NCBI RefSeq assembly: GCF_905220415.1
Contig: NC_059545.1
Span: 72,001-136,000, forward strand
Direction of reading: 5' to 3'
Length of the DNA: 64,000 nt
DNA from: Colias croceus
Lineage: Eukaryota; Arthropoda; Insecta; Lepidoptera; Pieridae
Below the pieces are notes generated by a model, which worked only from the letters and a program-made list of their open reading frames with translations, ran no database searches and was not told the origin of the DNA. The position numbers and the translations under genes are program-made. The stretch's first letter is position 1. The number at the start of each line of letters is the position of its first letter. Positions 36,901 through 41,594 of the stretch are shown one piece after another.

Positions 36901-38322
36901 CTACTAAAGTGTGGGGTAATTTTATTGCATCTGGCAATCAACCTGGCACACACACACGGATGTGTCGCCGCCATTACTAGGCTTCATTCAATGTTTAGGC
37001 GATACTCCGTCCGTCTTTTTTTATACGTCCATGCCTTTTGCATCCTCCGGATGCGCTATACGAAGTGTAACGGTGGTGGGTGGCAGGTGCACCCGATCGA
37101 GGGCGTGGCGGGCATGCTGCGCGGCGTGGCGCGCGGCGTGCGCGGCGCGGCGCTGGGCCTGCAGTGCGTGGCGGCCGCGCCGCTGGCCGACATGCGCGCG
37201 CTGGCCGCCTTCTACGTGCGCCACGTGCGGGCGCTGCAGCCCGACGACCCCTACACGCTGCTCGGCTACTCGTTCGGCGCCGGCGTCGCCTTCGAGATGG
37301 CGCTGCAGCTCGAGCAGGTACTCTTCGCGCTCTCTCTTACGCGATTTCACAAGGAAATATTTTTCAGTCGCGAGAGTTAGTTAAATATGATTCGATTTAC
37401 AATAGTCGGCAGTTTGTTTTTTTATGATTTTTCTATGCATAATATTATATTATGACTAATGTGCGTGCAGGAGGGCAAGCGCGTGCGCGTGGTGCTGGTG
37501 GACGGCTCGCCCGCGTTCGTGGCGGCGCACACGCGGCGCAGCACACAGAAGCGCGCCGCGCGCTCGCCCGCCACCGACGAGGCCGACGCGCTCGCATACT
37601 TCCTGCAGCTCTTCAACGAGAAGCTCGACATCGTCAAGGTTCGTCTATACATACATATATTCTTTCTCCTCTTTAACTTTGTATAGAATACAAATAATAC
37701 TCCAGTGACTTAATTGCGGTTTTTACTATTCGAATTAATTCACATCTCTTGCCCTATTCGATGGACGAAGGTGAATAGGCCTATCGCCTCGTGTTTAAGT
37801 CGAAAACGAAATGATCACTTTTAAAAAGATGAGCTAATAAAACGAGTCGCACTATTCCGTGAAATCATCATTTATTTAAAGCGACAATATTTGAGATATT
37901 ATGTACATATAAACATTACTTTTATAAGCTAAGTATCTAAACAACCCGACAAATAACGACAGGTATCGAACGAGCTCGCGAAGCTGTCGAGCTGGGAGCA
38001 GCGCGTGCAGCGCACGGCGGAGCTGGCGGCTGCTGCGGGGCCCGCAGGGCGCGACGCCGCCGCACTGGCCGCCGCTGCGGAGTCCTTCTACCGCAAGCTC
38101 GTCATCGCCGACTCGTACAAGCCCAGCGGCAAGCTGAGCGCGCCCGTCACGCTGTTCACGGCGCGCGACAACTACGTGGAGCTGGCGGCCGACTACGGGC
38201 TGAGCGGCGTGTGCGCGGGCCCGCTGGCCGTGCGCCAGCTGCCGGCCAACCACCGCTCCATCCTGGCGGGCGACGCGGCGCGCGCCATCGCCGACCACGT
38301 GTCCGAGCTGCTGGCGCAGTAG
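6815..38322 (+). CDS. FASN: Type I fatty acid synthase (whole gene, 25 coding exons)
   Basis: The protein is a cytosolic multi-domain enzyme that makes long-chain saturated fatty acids (mainly palmitate) from acetyl-CoA, malonyl-CoA and NADPH. Joining 25 exons at GT/AG junctions with consistent phases gives 7176 nt, 2391 residues plus stop, the usual length for insect FAS. Visible catalytic features: ketosynthase C174 (DTACSSS), H306 (EAHGTGT) and H344 (NMGHSEP); acyltransferase S593 (GHSVGE) and H695; dehydratase H883 (HNIDGRVLFP); enoyl reductase cofactor loop HAGSGGVG at 1567-1574; ketoreductase loop GGLGGFG at 1785-1791, with Y1928 and N1932; carrier-protein S2048 (GMDSLMG), which receives the phosphopantetheine arm; thioesterase S2201 (GYSFGAG), D2227 and H2369. 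All motifs are intact, so the gene looks functional. Residues 1-8 are weakly supported; ATG 6815 is the first in frame after the acceptor, and a second ATG lies at codon 6. Exons are GC-rich and introns AT-rich. Lepidoptera often carry several FAS paralogues; which one this is cannot be told here. Confidence 0.96.
7194..7579. mobile_element. Mariner-type MITE in FAS intron 1
   Basis: The ends are CAGAGTGTCCCACTATCG and, inverted, CAGGATGTCCCACCATCG, flanked on both sides by TA. That target duplication and terminal sequence are typical of Tc1/mariner relatives. It is 386 bp with no transposase frame. Confidence 0.65.
8300..8400. other. GC-rich patch in intron 1
   Basis: A short cytosine-rich patch (ccccccgctccccccgcg and following) in AT-rich intron. 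Open frames run on both strands without family motifs. No assignment; possibly a regulatory CpG patch. Confidence 0.2.
8616..8825 (+). mobile_element. Helitron-like element in FAS intron 1
   Basis: Starts TCTATACTTCTATACTTAAA after an A, ends GGCGGAAAGCTAG before a T, and has a GC-rich segment just before the end that could form the expected 3' hairpin. The central part (cgatttcaaaaattctttca, then tatcccggaaatccc) resembles the conserved body of lepidopteran CTAG-ended repeats. Confidence 0.6.
8921..9298. mobile_element. MITE with perfect 37-bp inverted ends in intron 1
   Basis: The terminal repeat beginning ATAACCCGAGCAGATAGAGA occupies 8921-8957 and its exact reverse complement occupies 9262-9298. 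The 304-bp interior has no convincing frame. Superfamily unknown; the perfect arms suggest recent activity or gene conversion. Confidence 0.7.
9597..9745 (+). repeat. Probable non-LTR retrotransposon 3' tail
   Basis: The run accgataaggccaccc followed by T-rich sequence and a terminal gcaataaagcatttatt resembles the short 3' untranslated tails of jockey/CR1-type elements in moths. No reverse transcriptase coding is attached. Confidence 0.35.
9905..10380. repeat. Dispersed repeat fragments in intron 1
   Basis: Two blocks occur: 9905-10060 (tttatttatttataaacata and downstream) and 10280-10370 (acatttatttattcaattaa through ggttcggaaagcagtt). The second matches fragments at 28880-28960, 52107-52260 and 63040-63185, a family marked by the gattcggaaagcagt motif. 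A GC-richer segment at 10130-10270 between them is unassigned. Confidence 0.4.
10389..10420. repeat. Perfect hairpin, 14-bp stem
   Basis: ACACAGAACTATAT at 10389-10402 pairs with its exact complement at 10407-10420 around a four-base CGAG loop. Both sides are preceded or followed by tttcgtc, so the structure may be an inverted micro-duplication. Confidence 0.6.
10421..11640. other. Intron 1 interior, no feature recognised
   Basis: AT-rich sequence without coding motifs or recognised element ends. Confidence 0.4.
11641..12444. mobile_element. Fold-back element with TGTTACCGGAAATGTATG ends
   Basis: An 18-bp terminal inverted repeat (11641-11658 and 12427-12444) bounds about 800 bp. Inside are many copies of a core like AGGAAATGTGTACAATTCC in both orientations. 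The middle is unlike its edges and holds a small GC-rich hairpin (GAGCCCCACTTCGTGGGGCTC at 12142). No transposase is present and there is no clean target duplication. It is a non-autonomous element whose family I do not recognise. Confidence 0.6.
11660..11760. repeat. Long hairpin, 48-bp arms
   Basis: The left arm 11660-11707 pairs with the right arm 11713-11760 at 47 of 48 positions around a five-base loop (aaggg). It lies at the left edge of the fold-back element. Confidence 0.75.
12445..13109. other. Intron 1, no feature recognised
   Basis: AT-rich, with no coding or element signature found. Confidence 0.4.
13110..13345. promoter_or_regulatory. GC-rich patch 500 bp before FAS exon 2
   Basis: A CpG-rich stretch inside intron 1, ending with an initiator-like TCAGT at about 13327. 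Open frames exist on both strands but none has family motifs. It could be an internal promoter or enhancer of the synthase, or an unrecognised untranslated exon. Confidence 0.25.
13856..14622 (+). CDS. FASN: FAS coding exon 2 (residues 56-311), ketosynthase core
   Basis: This is the largest exon. It completes a glycine codon split by intron 1 and reads GLHGLPERNGKLKDLSHFD. It carries the active-site cysteine C174 (codon at 14209) in DTACSSS, the decarboxylation motif SPEGRC and H306 in EAHGTGTK. Acceptor cgcag, donor GTACGG, phase 0. Long antisense open frames opposite it are shadows of GC-rich codons. Confidence 0.96.
14623..15764. other. FAS intron 2
   Basis: 1142 bp. The 5' half contains retroposon-like sequence (tacatacaaaatttcagctt, aatcggttcagatacc) without clear ends. 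The 3' half contains the MITE described separately. Confidence 0.5.
15286..15525. mobile_element. MITE with GAGTAAGTACGCGAACTT repeats in intron 2
   Basis: The left end AAAGGGGTGACAGACGTACG is matched in inverse by the right end (cgtacgtctatcagccctttt) with a few mismatches. Several direct and inverted copies of a motif like GAGTAAGTACGCGAACTT lie between. Non-coding; superfamily unknown. Confidence 0.5.
15765..15995 (+). CDS. FASN: FAS coding exon 3 (residues 312-388), ketosynthase
   Basis: Begins VGDPQEV directly after HGTGTK and holds K339 and H344 in GSVKSNMGHSEPASG, the second catalytic histidine region of the condensing enzyme. Acceptor gacag, donor GTATTG, phase 0. Confidence 0.95.
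16261..16437 (+). CDS. FASN: FAS coding exon 4 (residues 389-447), end of ketosynthase
   Basis: Contains SFGFGGANAHVIL, the conserved C-terminal ketosynthase motif, then the start of the linker to the acyltransferase. Acceptor gtgcag, donor GTACGC, phase 0. Confidence 0.94.
16599..16739 (+). CDS. FASN: FAS coding exon 5 (residues 448-494), linker
   Basis: Encodes the ketosynthase-acyltransferase linker, with HRGYRLLAD. Acceptor attcag, donor GTGAGT, phase 0 on both sides. Confidence 0.9.
16740..17101. other. FAS intron 5
   Basis: 362 bp, AT-rich, with no feature recognised. The smaller introns 3, 4, 7, 8, 11, 12, 14, 17 and 23 are likewise plain. Confidence 0.5.
17102..17411 (+). CDS. FASN: FAS coding exon 6 (residues 495-597), acyltransferase
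   Basis: Carries PVWFVFSGMGSQWAGMG, the opening motif of the malonyl/acetyl transferase, and the nucleophile S593 in GIVGHSVGEI. The intron cuts the protein two residues after the active-site GHSVGE box. Donor GGTAAT, phase 1. Confidence 0.95.
17412..19219. other. FAS intron 6
   Basis: 1808 bp separating the acyltransferase active-site exon from the next. It holds a Helitron-like element at 17749-18065; the remainder is AT-rich with nothing recognised. Confidence 0.5.
17749..18065 (-). mobile_element. Helitron-like element with short GACA repeat (intron 6)
   Basis: On the minus strand it begins TCTATACATATAATAAATCT and ends in GGCGGAAGCTAG, preceded by a GC-rich potential hairpin (CCGCG ... 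CGCGG). The CTAG end abuts A on the plus strand, as expected. The other flank is C rather than T. It holds a GACA run of 4-5 units at about 17919-17936. Same family as 49049-49529 and 53325-53852. Confidence 0.65.
19220..19413 (+). CDS. FASN: FAS coding exon 7 (residues 598-662), acyltransferase
   Basis: Continues GCAYADETLTGEQAVLAAYW directly after GHSVGEI, the normal order in animal FAS. Acceptor gggcag, donor GTCAGT, ending in phase 0. Confidence 0.93.
19552..19780 (+). CDS. FASN: FAS coding exon 8 (residues 663-738), acyltransferase
   Basis: Contains the second catalytic residue H695 in GVAFHSKYI. Acceptor cggcag, donor GTGAGT, phase 1. Confidence 0.93.
19959..20434 (+). CDS. FASN: FAS coding exon 9 (residues 739-897), acyltransferase end to dehydratase
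   Basis: Covers the end of the acyltransferase (VEVAPHALLQAVL) and enters the dehydratase, with the catalytic H883 in GHNIDGRVLFPATGYL. Acceptor ctcgcag, donor GTGAGT, phase 0. The next intron holds the inverted satellite. Confidence 0.94.
21130..23150. mobile_element. Repeat element (copy A) carrying the inverted satellite
   Basis: The left flank (gtgagcgactaaattacta, and later gaactcatagttcctaccct) and right flank (aggtcgctcaaatattat, agtcgctgttctattgattt) both match, in reverse order and orientation, the element at 33345-34010 in intron 19. The two copies therefore define one repeat family with AGTCGCTCACT-type ends. In this copy the interior is occupied by the satellite. Confidence 0.55.
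21308..22990. repeat. Inverted satellite array (14/28-bp units) in intron 9
   Basis: From 21308 to about 21830 the plus strand repeats GTGTCGAGTTTGAA alternating with GTGTCGTGTATGAA, giving 28-bp dimers. These are punctuated by a longer higher-order segment (gtgtcaggtgttgagtatcg and then attcgtagtgtctgtgtgta). At about 21830 the orientation flips and the reverse complement of the same units continues to 22990. The right block is about twice as long as the left. No CRISPR-like spacers are present; the units are contiguous and degenerate. Confidence 0.85.
23489..24196 (+). CDS. FASN: FAS coding exon 10 (residues 898-1133), dehydratase
   Basis: Begins TLVWRTMAKINN, which restores the family sequence FPATGYL-TLVW. 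The acceptor is therefore cccgtag at 23482-23488 and not the AG at 23494-23495, which would shift the frame. Holds LRLRGYNYGGVFRGI and DNWIAFMDAMLQFG, the second half of the dehydratase fold. Donor GTGAAT, phase 0. Confidence 0.94.
24197..25607. other. FAS intron 10
   Basis: 1411 bp, most of which is a single fold-back element described separately. Confidence 0.6.
24375..25465. mobile_element. Fold-back element with CCGGAAAATG array (copy 1, intron 10)
   Basis: Long inverted arms start CAGGGTGTAATCGTTAAGTG and run inwards for roughly 280 bp on each side. Arm landmarks are ccgtaa, gatatcgaaagtacttaacc, taataaattttt, catatacatttaatatgaa and cgcaaatttgaa. TA flanks both ends. The middle 530 bp is an array of degenerate units such as GGAAAATGCC(T/A)GG(G/A)AAAT and ATCCGGAAAATGTC. 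The array stays open in several frames, giving low-complexity peptides that are not real proteins. No transposase. TA duplication and CAGGGTG ends suggest mobilisation by a mariner-type enzyme. Confidence 0.75.
25608..25847 (+). CDS. FASN: FAS coding exon 11 (residues 1134-1213), structural region
   Basis: Alanine- and leucine-rich segment of the central non-catalytic (pseudo-methyltransferase) region, less conserved than its neighbours. The frame is fixed by exon 10 (phase 0) and exon 12 (phase 0). Acceptor cggcag, donor GTGAGT. Confidence 0.88.
25971..26585 (+). CDS. FASN: FAS coding exon 12 (residues 1214-1418), pseudo-methyltransferase to enoyl reductase linker
   Basis: Includes GFVLLEEPH and VLRAGVWGSYRHLLL, which in insect FAS lie just before the enoyl reductase. 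Acceptor aaacag, donor GTGACG, phase 0. Confidence 0.92.
26673..26885 (+). CDS. FASN: FAS coding exon 13 (residues 1419-1489), enoyl reductase start
   Basis: Carries VYCAPLNFRDIMLATGKLPP, the highly conserved N-terminal enoyl reductase motif. Acceptor gtcgcag, donor GTACGA, phase 0. Confidence 0.95.
26886..27846. other. FAS intron 13
   Basis: 961 bp, AT-rich; no element or gene recognised. Confidence 0.4.
27847..27980 (+). CDS. FASN: FAS coding exon 14 (residues 1490-1533), enoyl reductase
   Basis: Reads ECILGLEFSGRGADGRRVMG to WDVPDNW, the W codon being split by the intron (phase 2). Acceptor cggcag, donor GTCCGT. Confidence 0.93.
28162..28582 (+). CDS. FASN: FAS coding exon 15 (residues 1534-1674), enoyl reductase NADPH domain
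   Basis: Holds the nucleotide-binding loop VLVHAGSGGVGQAA (HAGSGGVG at 1567-1574), then GNSRDTSFEQLVL and GVDLVLNSLA, ending FLEIGKLDLSNNTPL. Acceptor atcgcag, donor GTGAGT, phase 0. Confidence 0.96.
28583..29053. other. FAS intron 15
   Basis: 471 bp. Holds a fragment (about 28880-28960, acatttatttattcaattag) of the dispersed family also seen at 10280, 52107 and 63040. Confidence 0.45.
29054..29272 (+). CDS. FASN: FAS coding exon 16 (residues 1675-1747), enoyl reductase end
   Basis: Starts GMSVFLKNTTFHGILLD and ends AFRYMATGKHIGK, the closing motif of the enoyl reductase. Acceptor gcgcag, donor GTCAGC, phase 0. Confidence 0.95.
30518..30823 (+). pseudogene. PHD-finger ORF1-like remnant (non-LTR retrotransposon)
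   Basis: A 101-codon frame begins MSNVCSGCRNLIKG and shows paired cysteines CSGC, CSLC and CPAC with an intervening aromatic stretch, the pattern of a PHD-type zinc finger. Lepidopteran non-LTR elements commonly have such fingers at the start of ORF1. The frame ends before a coiled coil and no endonuclease or reverse transcriptase follows, so it is a 5' remnant. It sits in the sense orientation within an intron of the synthase, where it has no role in that protein. Confidence 0.5.
31134..31305 (-). mobile_element. Short Helitron-like element (third family)
   Basis: On the plus strand it begins CTAGCGGTCCGCCCCGGCTT after an A and ends in GA before a T. Read on the minus strand that is TC ... 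CTAG in an A/T site. The middle has the lepidopteran phrase atcgaaatcggttcagccgt. Confidence 0.5.
31342..31898 (+). pseudogene. Second PHD-finger ORF1 remnant, frameshifted
   Basis: Begins MKFACCKATTEGSAG, followed by CPHCKRNYHIAC, a PHD-like cysteine/histidine pattern. The frame is disturbed after SEFKKNG. Downstream, other frames still read SPDNITTRRGGTSSFKS, then EEMEKLRRSLES, then NRISSDLNCIKQEIIRLKDS, which looks like the coiled coil that follows the finger in retrotransposon ORF1. A run of five CATGT units at 31440-31465 interrupts the finger. No reverse transcriptase follows. A decayed element, not a host gene. Confidence 0.5.
31438..31466. repeat. Pentanucleotide microsatellite (CATGT, about 5 units)
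   Basis: The run ...TCATGTCATGTCATGTCATG... inserts VMSCHVMSC-type residues into the PHD-finger frame of the ORF1 remnant. Confidence 0.7.
32226..32337 (+). CDS. FASN: FAS coding exon 17 (residues 1748-1784), ketoreductase start
   Basis: Contains PRTYMHPAKSYVLV leading into the Rossmann loop. Acceptor ttgcag, donor GTCAGT, phase 1. Confidence 0.93.
32581..32701 (+). CDS. FASN: FAS coding exon 18 (residues 1785-1824), ketoreductase cofactor loop
   Basis: Encodes GGLGGFGLELAQWLVKRGAR and SRSGVRTGYQ, the NADPH-binding Rossmann segment. Ends in phase 2 and is followed by a 73-bp intron. Confidence 0.95.
32702..32774 (+). other. FAS intron 18, 73-bp GC-rich mini-intron
   Basis: It opens GTGCGTGTGTGTGTGTGGGG and closes GTGCATGTGCAG. 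Unlike every other intron of the gene it is GC-rich, with GT and G runs. Its length is not a multiple of three, so retention would shift the frame. The flanking codons (phase 2, AG then G) join to give RRWRERG, as in the family. Confidence 0.85.
32775..32974 (+). CDS. FASN: FAS coding exon 19 (residues 1825-1891), ketoreductase
   Basis: Begins RWRERGV and includes GGIFNLAAVLRDAFLENLT and PKIDG. Acceptor gtgcag, donor GTGAGA, phase 1. Confidence 0.94.
33345..34010. mobile_element. Repeat element (copy B) related to the intron 9 element
   Basis: It shares flanking motifs with 21130-23150 in the opposite orientation: gagcgactgcgtgcgacg, agaacagcgactaacaaaca and tttgagcgacctaatatt on the left; actatgagttcg and agtcgctcacttagtaattt on the right. 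It has no satellite; a Helitron-like element occupies its middle. Confidence 0.55.
33591..33823 (-). mobile_element. Helitron-like element in intron 19
   Basis: Plus strand begins CTAGCTTTCCACCCGCGGCC after an A, which on the minus strand is a CTAG end followed by T with a GC-rich hairpin just inside. The body holds cccgtgggatttccgggata and a short GACA run (about four units). The distal end is only approximate. Confidence 0.6.
34219..34416 (+). CDS. FASN: FAS coding exon 20 (residues 1892-1957), ketoreductase active site
   Basis: Carries the serine-tyrosine-asparagine region FSSVSCGRGNPGQSNYGLAN, with Y1928 as the catalytic tyrosine. Acceptor tttccag, donor GTGAGC, phase 1. Confidence 0.96.
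34417..34930. other. FAS intron 20
   Basis: 514 bp, largely occupied by the MITE below. Confidence 0.5.
34603..34906. mobile_element. MITE with CTACCATGAGTT ends in intron 20
   Basis: The left end CTACCATGAGTT is the exact inverse of the right end AACTCATGGTAG. The interior (about 280 bp) is non-coding. Possible short flanking duplication AGGT, not certain. Confidence 0.5.
34931..35140 (+). CDS. FASN: FAS coding exon 21 (residues 1958-2027), ketoreductase end
   Basis: Includes VGGTLPQRVASCVEAL and ends HAVANILG, leading into the carrier-protein domain. Acceptor ccgcag, donor GTCAGT, phase 1. Confidence 0.94.
35141..35654. other. FAS intron 21
   Basis: 514 bp, AT-rich, nothing recognised. 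Confidence 0.45.
35655..35989 (+). CDS. FASN: FAS coding exon 22 (residues 2028-2139), acyl carrier protein
   Basis: The phosphopantetheine attachment serine S2048 lies in LAELGMDSLMGAEIKQTLE (TCG codon at 35714). It is followed by a charged, glutamate- and lysine-rich linker (EENAEDKAKEETKEE) to the thioesterase. Codons here are less GC-biased than in other exons. Acceptor atag, donor GTGAGT, phase 0. Confidence 0.96.
35990..37086. other. FAS intron 22
   Basis: 1097 bp between the carrier-protein and thioesterase exons. Contains a THAP-finger fragment; the remainder is AT-rich and unassigned. Confidence 0.5.
36193..36327 (+). pseudogene. THAP zinc-finger fragment
   Basis: A 44-codon frame begins MPSCVVKWCRNST and continues TQGITFHRE. 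The start methionine, C-x4-C spacing and the ITFHR box are the first half of a THAP (C2CH) DNA-binding finger, as found in P-element-type transposases and THAP proteins. It stops at TAG without the second half of the finger, so it is a fragment, probably left by a DNA transposon. Confidence 0.5.
37087..37317 (+). CDS. FASN: FAS coding exon 23 (residues 2140-2216), thioesterase
   Basis: Begins VHPIEGVAGM and holds the serine nucleophile S2201 in LLGYSFGAGVAFEMA. Acceptor ggcag, donor GTACTC, phase 0. Confidence 0.95.
37471..37638 (+). CDS. FASN: FAS coding exon 24 (residues 2217-2272), thioesterase
   Basis: Contains the acid residue D2227 of the catalytic triad in VVLVDGSPAF. Acceptor tgcag, donor GTTCGT, phase 0. 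Confidence 0.93.
37639..37962. other. FAS intron 24
   Basis: 324 bp, AT-rich, nothing recognised. Confidence 0.45.
37963..38322 (+). CDS. FASN: FAS coding exon 25 (residues 2273-2391), thioesterase end and stop
   Basis: Holds the catalytic histidine H2369 in LPANHRSIL and ends HVSELLAQ with TAG at 38320-38322. The last 32 nt are the start of a 60-bp unit repeated immediately downstream. Acceptor gacag. Confidence 0.95.
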   Translation, partial: VSNELAKLSSWEQRVQRTAELAAAAGPAGRDAAALAAAAESFYRKLVIADSYKPSGKLSAPVTLFTARDNYVELAADYGLSGVCAGPLAVRQLPANHRSILAGDAARAIADHVSELLAQ

Positions 38323-38410
38323 CCGCGCGCAGCACGACGCGCCGCCCGCGCCGACCACGTGTCCGAGCTGCTGGCGCAGTAGCCGCGCGCAGCTCGACGC
38401 GCCGCCCGCG
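38291..38410 (+). repeat. 60-bp tandem duplication across the FAS stop codon
   Basis: 38291-38350 and 38351-38410 are identical except for one base (A at 38334, T at 38394). The unit includes the codons for ADHVSELLAQ, the TAG and 28 nt of 3' UTR. Because 60 is divisible by three, reading through the first TAG would add 19 residues that repeat the C-terminus and end at the second TAG. Confidence 0.95.
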
Positions 38411-39225
38411 CCGCCCGCAGCTAGTGCACAGTGGACGATATACAATTTGTGGATATGGCATCAGATCTATATAGGTTTATCGCGTCGGCCGTCTCCATTG
38501 GAGACGACCGTCGACGTGAACGCGAGAGCGACGCCGCTGGCGTCCGCGCGGATCAGTTGCGGTCGCGCACGCGTAGTGCACGCGACTTTCTATTGAATTA
38601 CGCACATCCGAGCGTGTCGCCCCGCAACTGCGGTCCCAGTTTGTTGCCTCCGTTCGATATCGATTCATACGTACTCGAACGATCACGATCTTTGTATTTT
38701 AGTTTGTGTCTTGTGACGTTTATTTATATTATTTAGTCGTTGACATCACAATATTTATATCAGGGACGCACGTCGCGCTGTACATAGCATTATGTACGAC
38801 ACGCGCGAGTCCGTTTACGTTTCGTAGACGGCCTAGCATAAGGGCCGGCGCACGCTTACCGCGTCGACGCAGGGTTTTGGGGCATTTAATAATATTAGAA
38901 AACAACTTTTCAACAATAGTACAAACCGGTATTCTGTAGTTAGGGCAAGGTTTCGCACAGGGTCGACGCGGTCGGTGCGCTCCGCCCGCACGAGATGCCT
39001 CTCTATGTAATATAAAGTTGCGGGGTTCTTAGTTAAATTGTATTTATATTTAAATTAATTAATTTATGATTAGGGTCGAGCGAGGCTCGTGCTTGTGATA
39101 CATAGCATTCCTCTAGTTGTAAGTGACAGTAGTTAAAACGAGAGTGTGGTTGTTGTGGTGTTTATTTAGTAACAGATTTGGCTTCAGCCCTGTGATAAAT
39201 AAAAAGTGCATTATTTTTATTAATC
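38323..39225 (+). other. FAS 3' UTR (inferred)
   Basis: Runs from the stop codon past the second 60-bp unit to a likely cleavage site about 20 nt after the AATAAA at 39198. The first 250 nt are GC-rich, the rest AT-rich. Open frames within it have no family motif. Confidence 0.5.
39198..39203 (+). terminator. Polyadenylation signal AATAAA, likely FAS
   Basis: The first canonical hexamer downstream of the FAS stop that I noticed in a suitable context, followed by T-rich sequence (tcttgttttcttttc) as expected near a cleavage site. Confidence 0.5.
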
Positions 39226-39704
39226 TTGTTTTCTTTTCATATTCCTTTCCCTTTCCTATGCTTAAAACCTTTCATATGGTAAATGTAATGAGTAGATATA
39301 ATATTCATCAAAATAAATTCCTATTATGTCAGATAATTAAATTGTCATTTAAAAATCCTAAAATGGCTTTTGTTTTAGTTTTTTGTATTAATAAGTCGTT
39401 TAAGAACTTTAAAAAATCAAAAGACTCATCTCATCTCTGGCTTATTGGGACGATGTCACCTGATATAATGATATTTAGAATTATACATAGTTACCTACTT
39501 GTAGTCACTAGATACTCACTGCAGGTTACCATCTTACACATAATTAACACCTATACTTACTGATTCAGAAAATTAATATCCTGACTTAATTTTCATTCAG
39601 TTATATTGACTCATTGCTTACTGCTATAATAGCTTTACATCGATATGATATTATGTGCAAGCACACAATTGAATAAAATTTATTTTTTAATTTTCTTTAT
39701 ACAT
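39226..39704. other. Spacer downstream of FAS
   Basis: AT-rich; the 146-codon frame overlapping its start has no recognisable domain and overlaps the FAS 3' UTR. Nothing else recognised. Confidence 0.4.
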
Positions 39705-39705
39705 A

Positions 39706-40442
39706 CAGGGTGTAATCGTTAAGTGTGCACAGGCAATTTTTCCGTATCTAAGTATTACAGATAACAAAAAACTTTAAACTGATATCGAAAGTACTTAACC
39801 TAATTAGTAAAATGTCCGTAATAAATTTTTAAAAATAAATCGAGAAATATCAAAAAAATTATCTTTAAACCCTCCCATACATTAAACTGCATGAAATCTG
39901 AATATCCCATATACATTTAATATGAAAGATTTTAGCTTTCTTTTTCTTTTTATGGGCTTCTGCTTTAATTACTTCGCAAATTTGAAGTGGCATTTTCCAC
40001 GCTTTTTCCGGACATTTTCACGCATCTTCCGGGGATATCCGGAAAATACCTGTAAAATAATCGGAAAATCCCCGGAAAATGCCTGGGAAATGCCCGGAAA
40101 ATGTCTGGGAAATGTCCGGAAAATCTCGGAAATTATCCGGAAAATGTGTGAAAATGTCCGGAAAAAGCGTGGAAAATGCCACTTTAAATTTGCGAAGTAA
40201 TTAAAGCAGAAAACCAAAAAAAGAAAAAGAAAGCTAAAATCTTTCAAATTAAATGTATATGGGATATTCATAATGGGAGGGTTTAAAGATAATTTTTTTG
40301 ATACTTCTCGATTTATTTTAAAAAATTTATTACGGACATTTTACTCATTATGTAAAGTTCGTTCGATATCAGCTTAAAGTTTTTTTGTTATCTGTAATAC
40401 TTACGGAAAAATTGCCTGTGCACACTTAACGATTACACCCTG
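39706..40442. mobile_element. Fold-back element with CCGGAAAATG array (copy 2)
   Basis: Same family as 24375-25465: ends CAGGGTGTAATCGTTAAGTG and its inverse, TA on both flanks, the same arm landmarks, but a much shorter central array (about 200 bp). Two copies with different array lengths show that the core expands or contracts. Confidence 0.75.
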
Positions 40443-40444
40443 TA

Positions 40445-41500
40445 TATAAAAAGTACGTGCAAAAGTTGTAGGCGCGTAAAGCACAACCACGTTGAAATTA
40501 TATTAAATTAAAACTTATAATTAAGAAAACAGGCAATGTTGAGTGTTCATTGAGCAGTCTCTTCGACCGCCTACCTACTAAATGAGACGCTGAAATGTGT
40601 TTTGGCCATAGTAAACGGAGTAGGAGTAACGAATTTAATTCGAGTCGTGTTTGCCATAAGTTCACCTTATATTTTAGGTATATAAAATTTTGTTAATAGT
40701 TTACCTACTTGTCAACATAATATTAAAAATAAGTGAATTTAGTTACACAACCACAACCTTTAACATTAGGAACATAAACACGTTGCTTGGCCATTAGGTA
40801 TACCTACAAAAAAATAAAATAGCTGCGGATTGATTTTTAATGTAATTATCAAACTAGACGTTAAAATTGCCTTTTCTAAATAATGATTTAGATTAAGATT
40901 ATCCCATATCCATAATCTAAATTTAATTCATTGTTGTAATCGTGAGTAGTTGTAAAAGCGGCAGTGCGCGTGCAGTTGAAGCGGGCTCGTAAAAGCAGCA
41001 GTGCGTACAGCCGTACAGTGCAGCGCCAGCGTAGGAAACTCGAGCCTGAGAAATATTCATAATATTGTTTGAAAGTAATTCACAACGGGTGCGTGCGCGG
41101 CGCCGCCCCTCTAATGAGGGCCAGCGCGCCCGGCGCCCGCGCCGCTGCTCTGCGAAACGCGATATACGCTCATTACTCACTAATTATTATCATTCTCGTT
41201 TGAGATTCACGTTCCAATATTCCCATACTTGGTTCGCACGTTGCCTTCATTAACCGAGATTACGATAACTTACCCTTTTTTAGTGTTAGGTATTCATCGC
41301 TTTTTCTTCCCAACAGGTAGAGATATATAATGAATTGCATTCAGCTGTAAGCGATACCAGTGTCCATATCCCAGTTATGACATGCTATTTATCCCATATC
41401 GAACTGTTGTTTAAAAAGTCGATGGTCCATAATTAATCAGAAATTACAAAAAAAAATTACTTCATTTTTATGAGAAATTATGTTAGCCAGTTTACTATGC
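40445..41500. other. Spacer with GC-rich patches
   Basis: Mostly AT-rich. Two GC-richer stretches (about 40950-41040 and 41080-41160) could be promoter or untranslated sequence; no coding motif is visible on either strand. Confidence 0.3.
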
Positions 41501-41594
41501 ACTTATTTTACATTCATCATCATCATCATCATCATCATCAGCCCATATTATACGTTCCCACTGCTGGGACACGGGCCTCCTATGAGGGTACAGG

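Noticed and set aside
39123..39563. 146-codon open frame downstream of FAS
   Set aside because: AT-rich, no domain, overlaps the FAS 3' UTR and polyadenylation signal.
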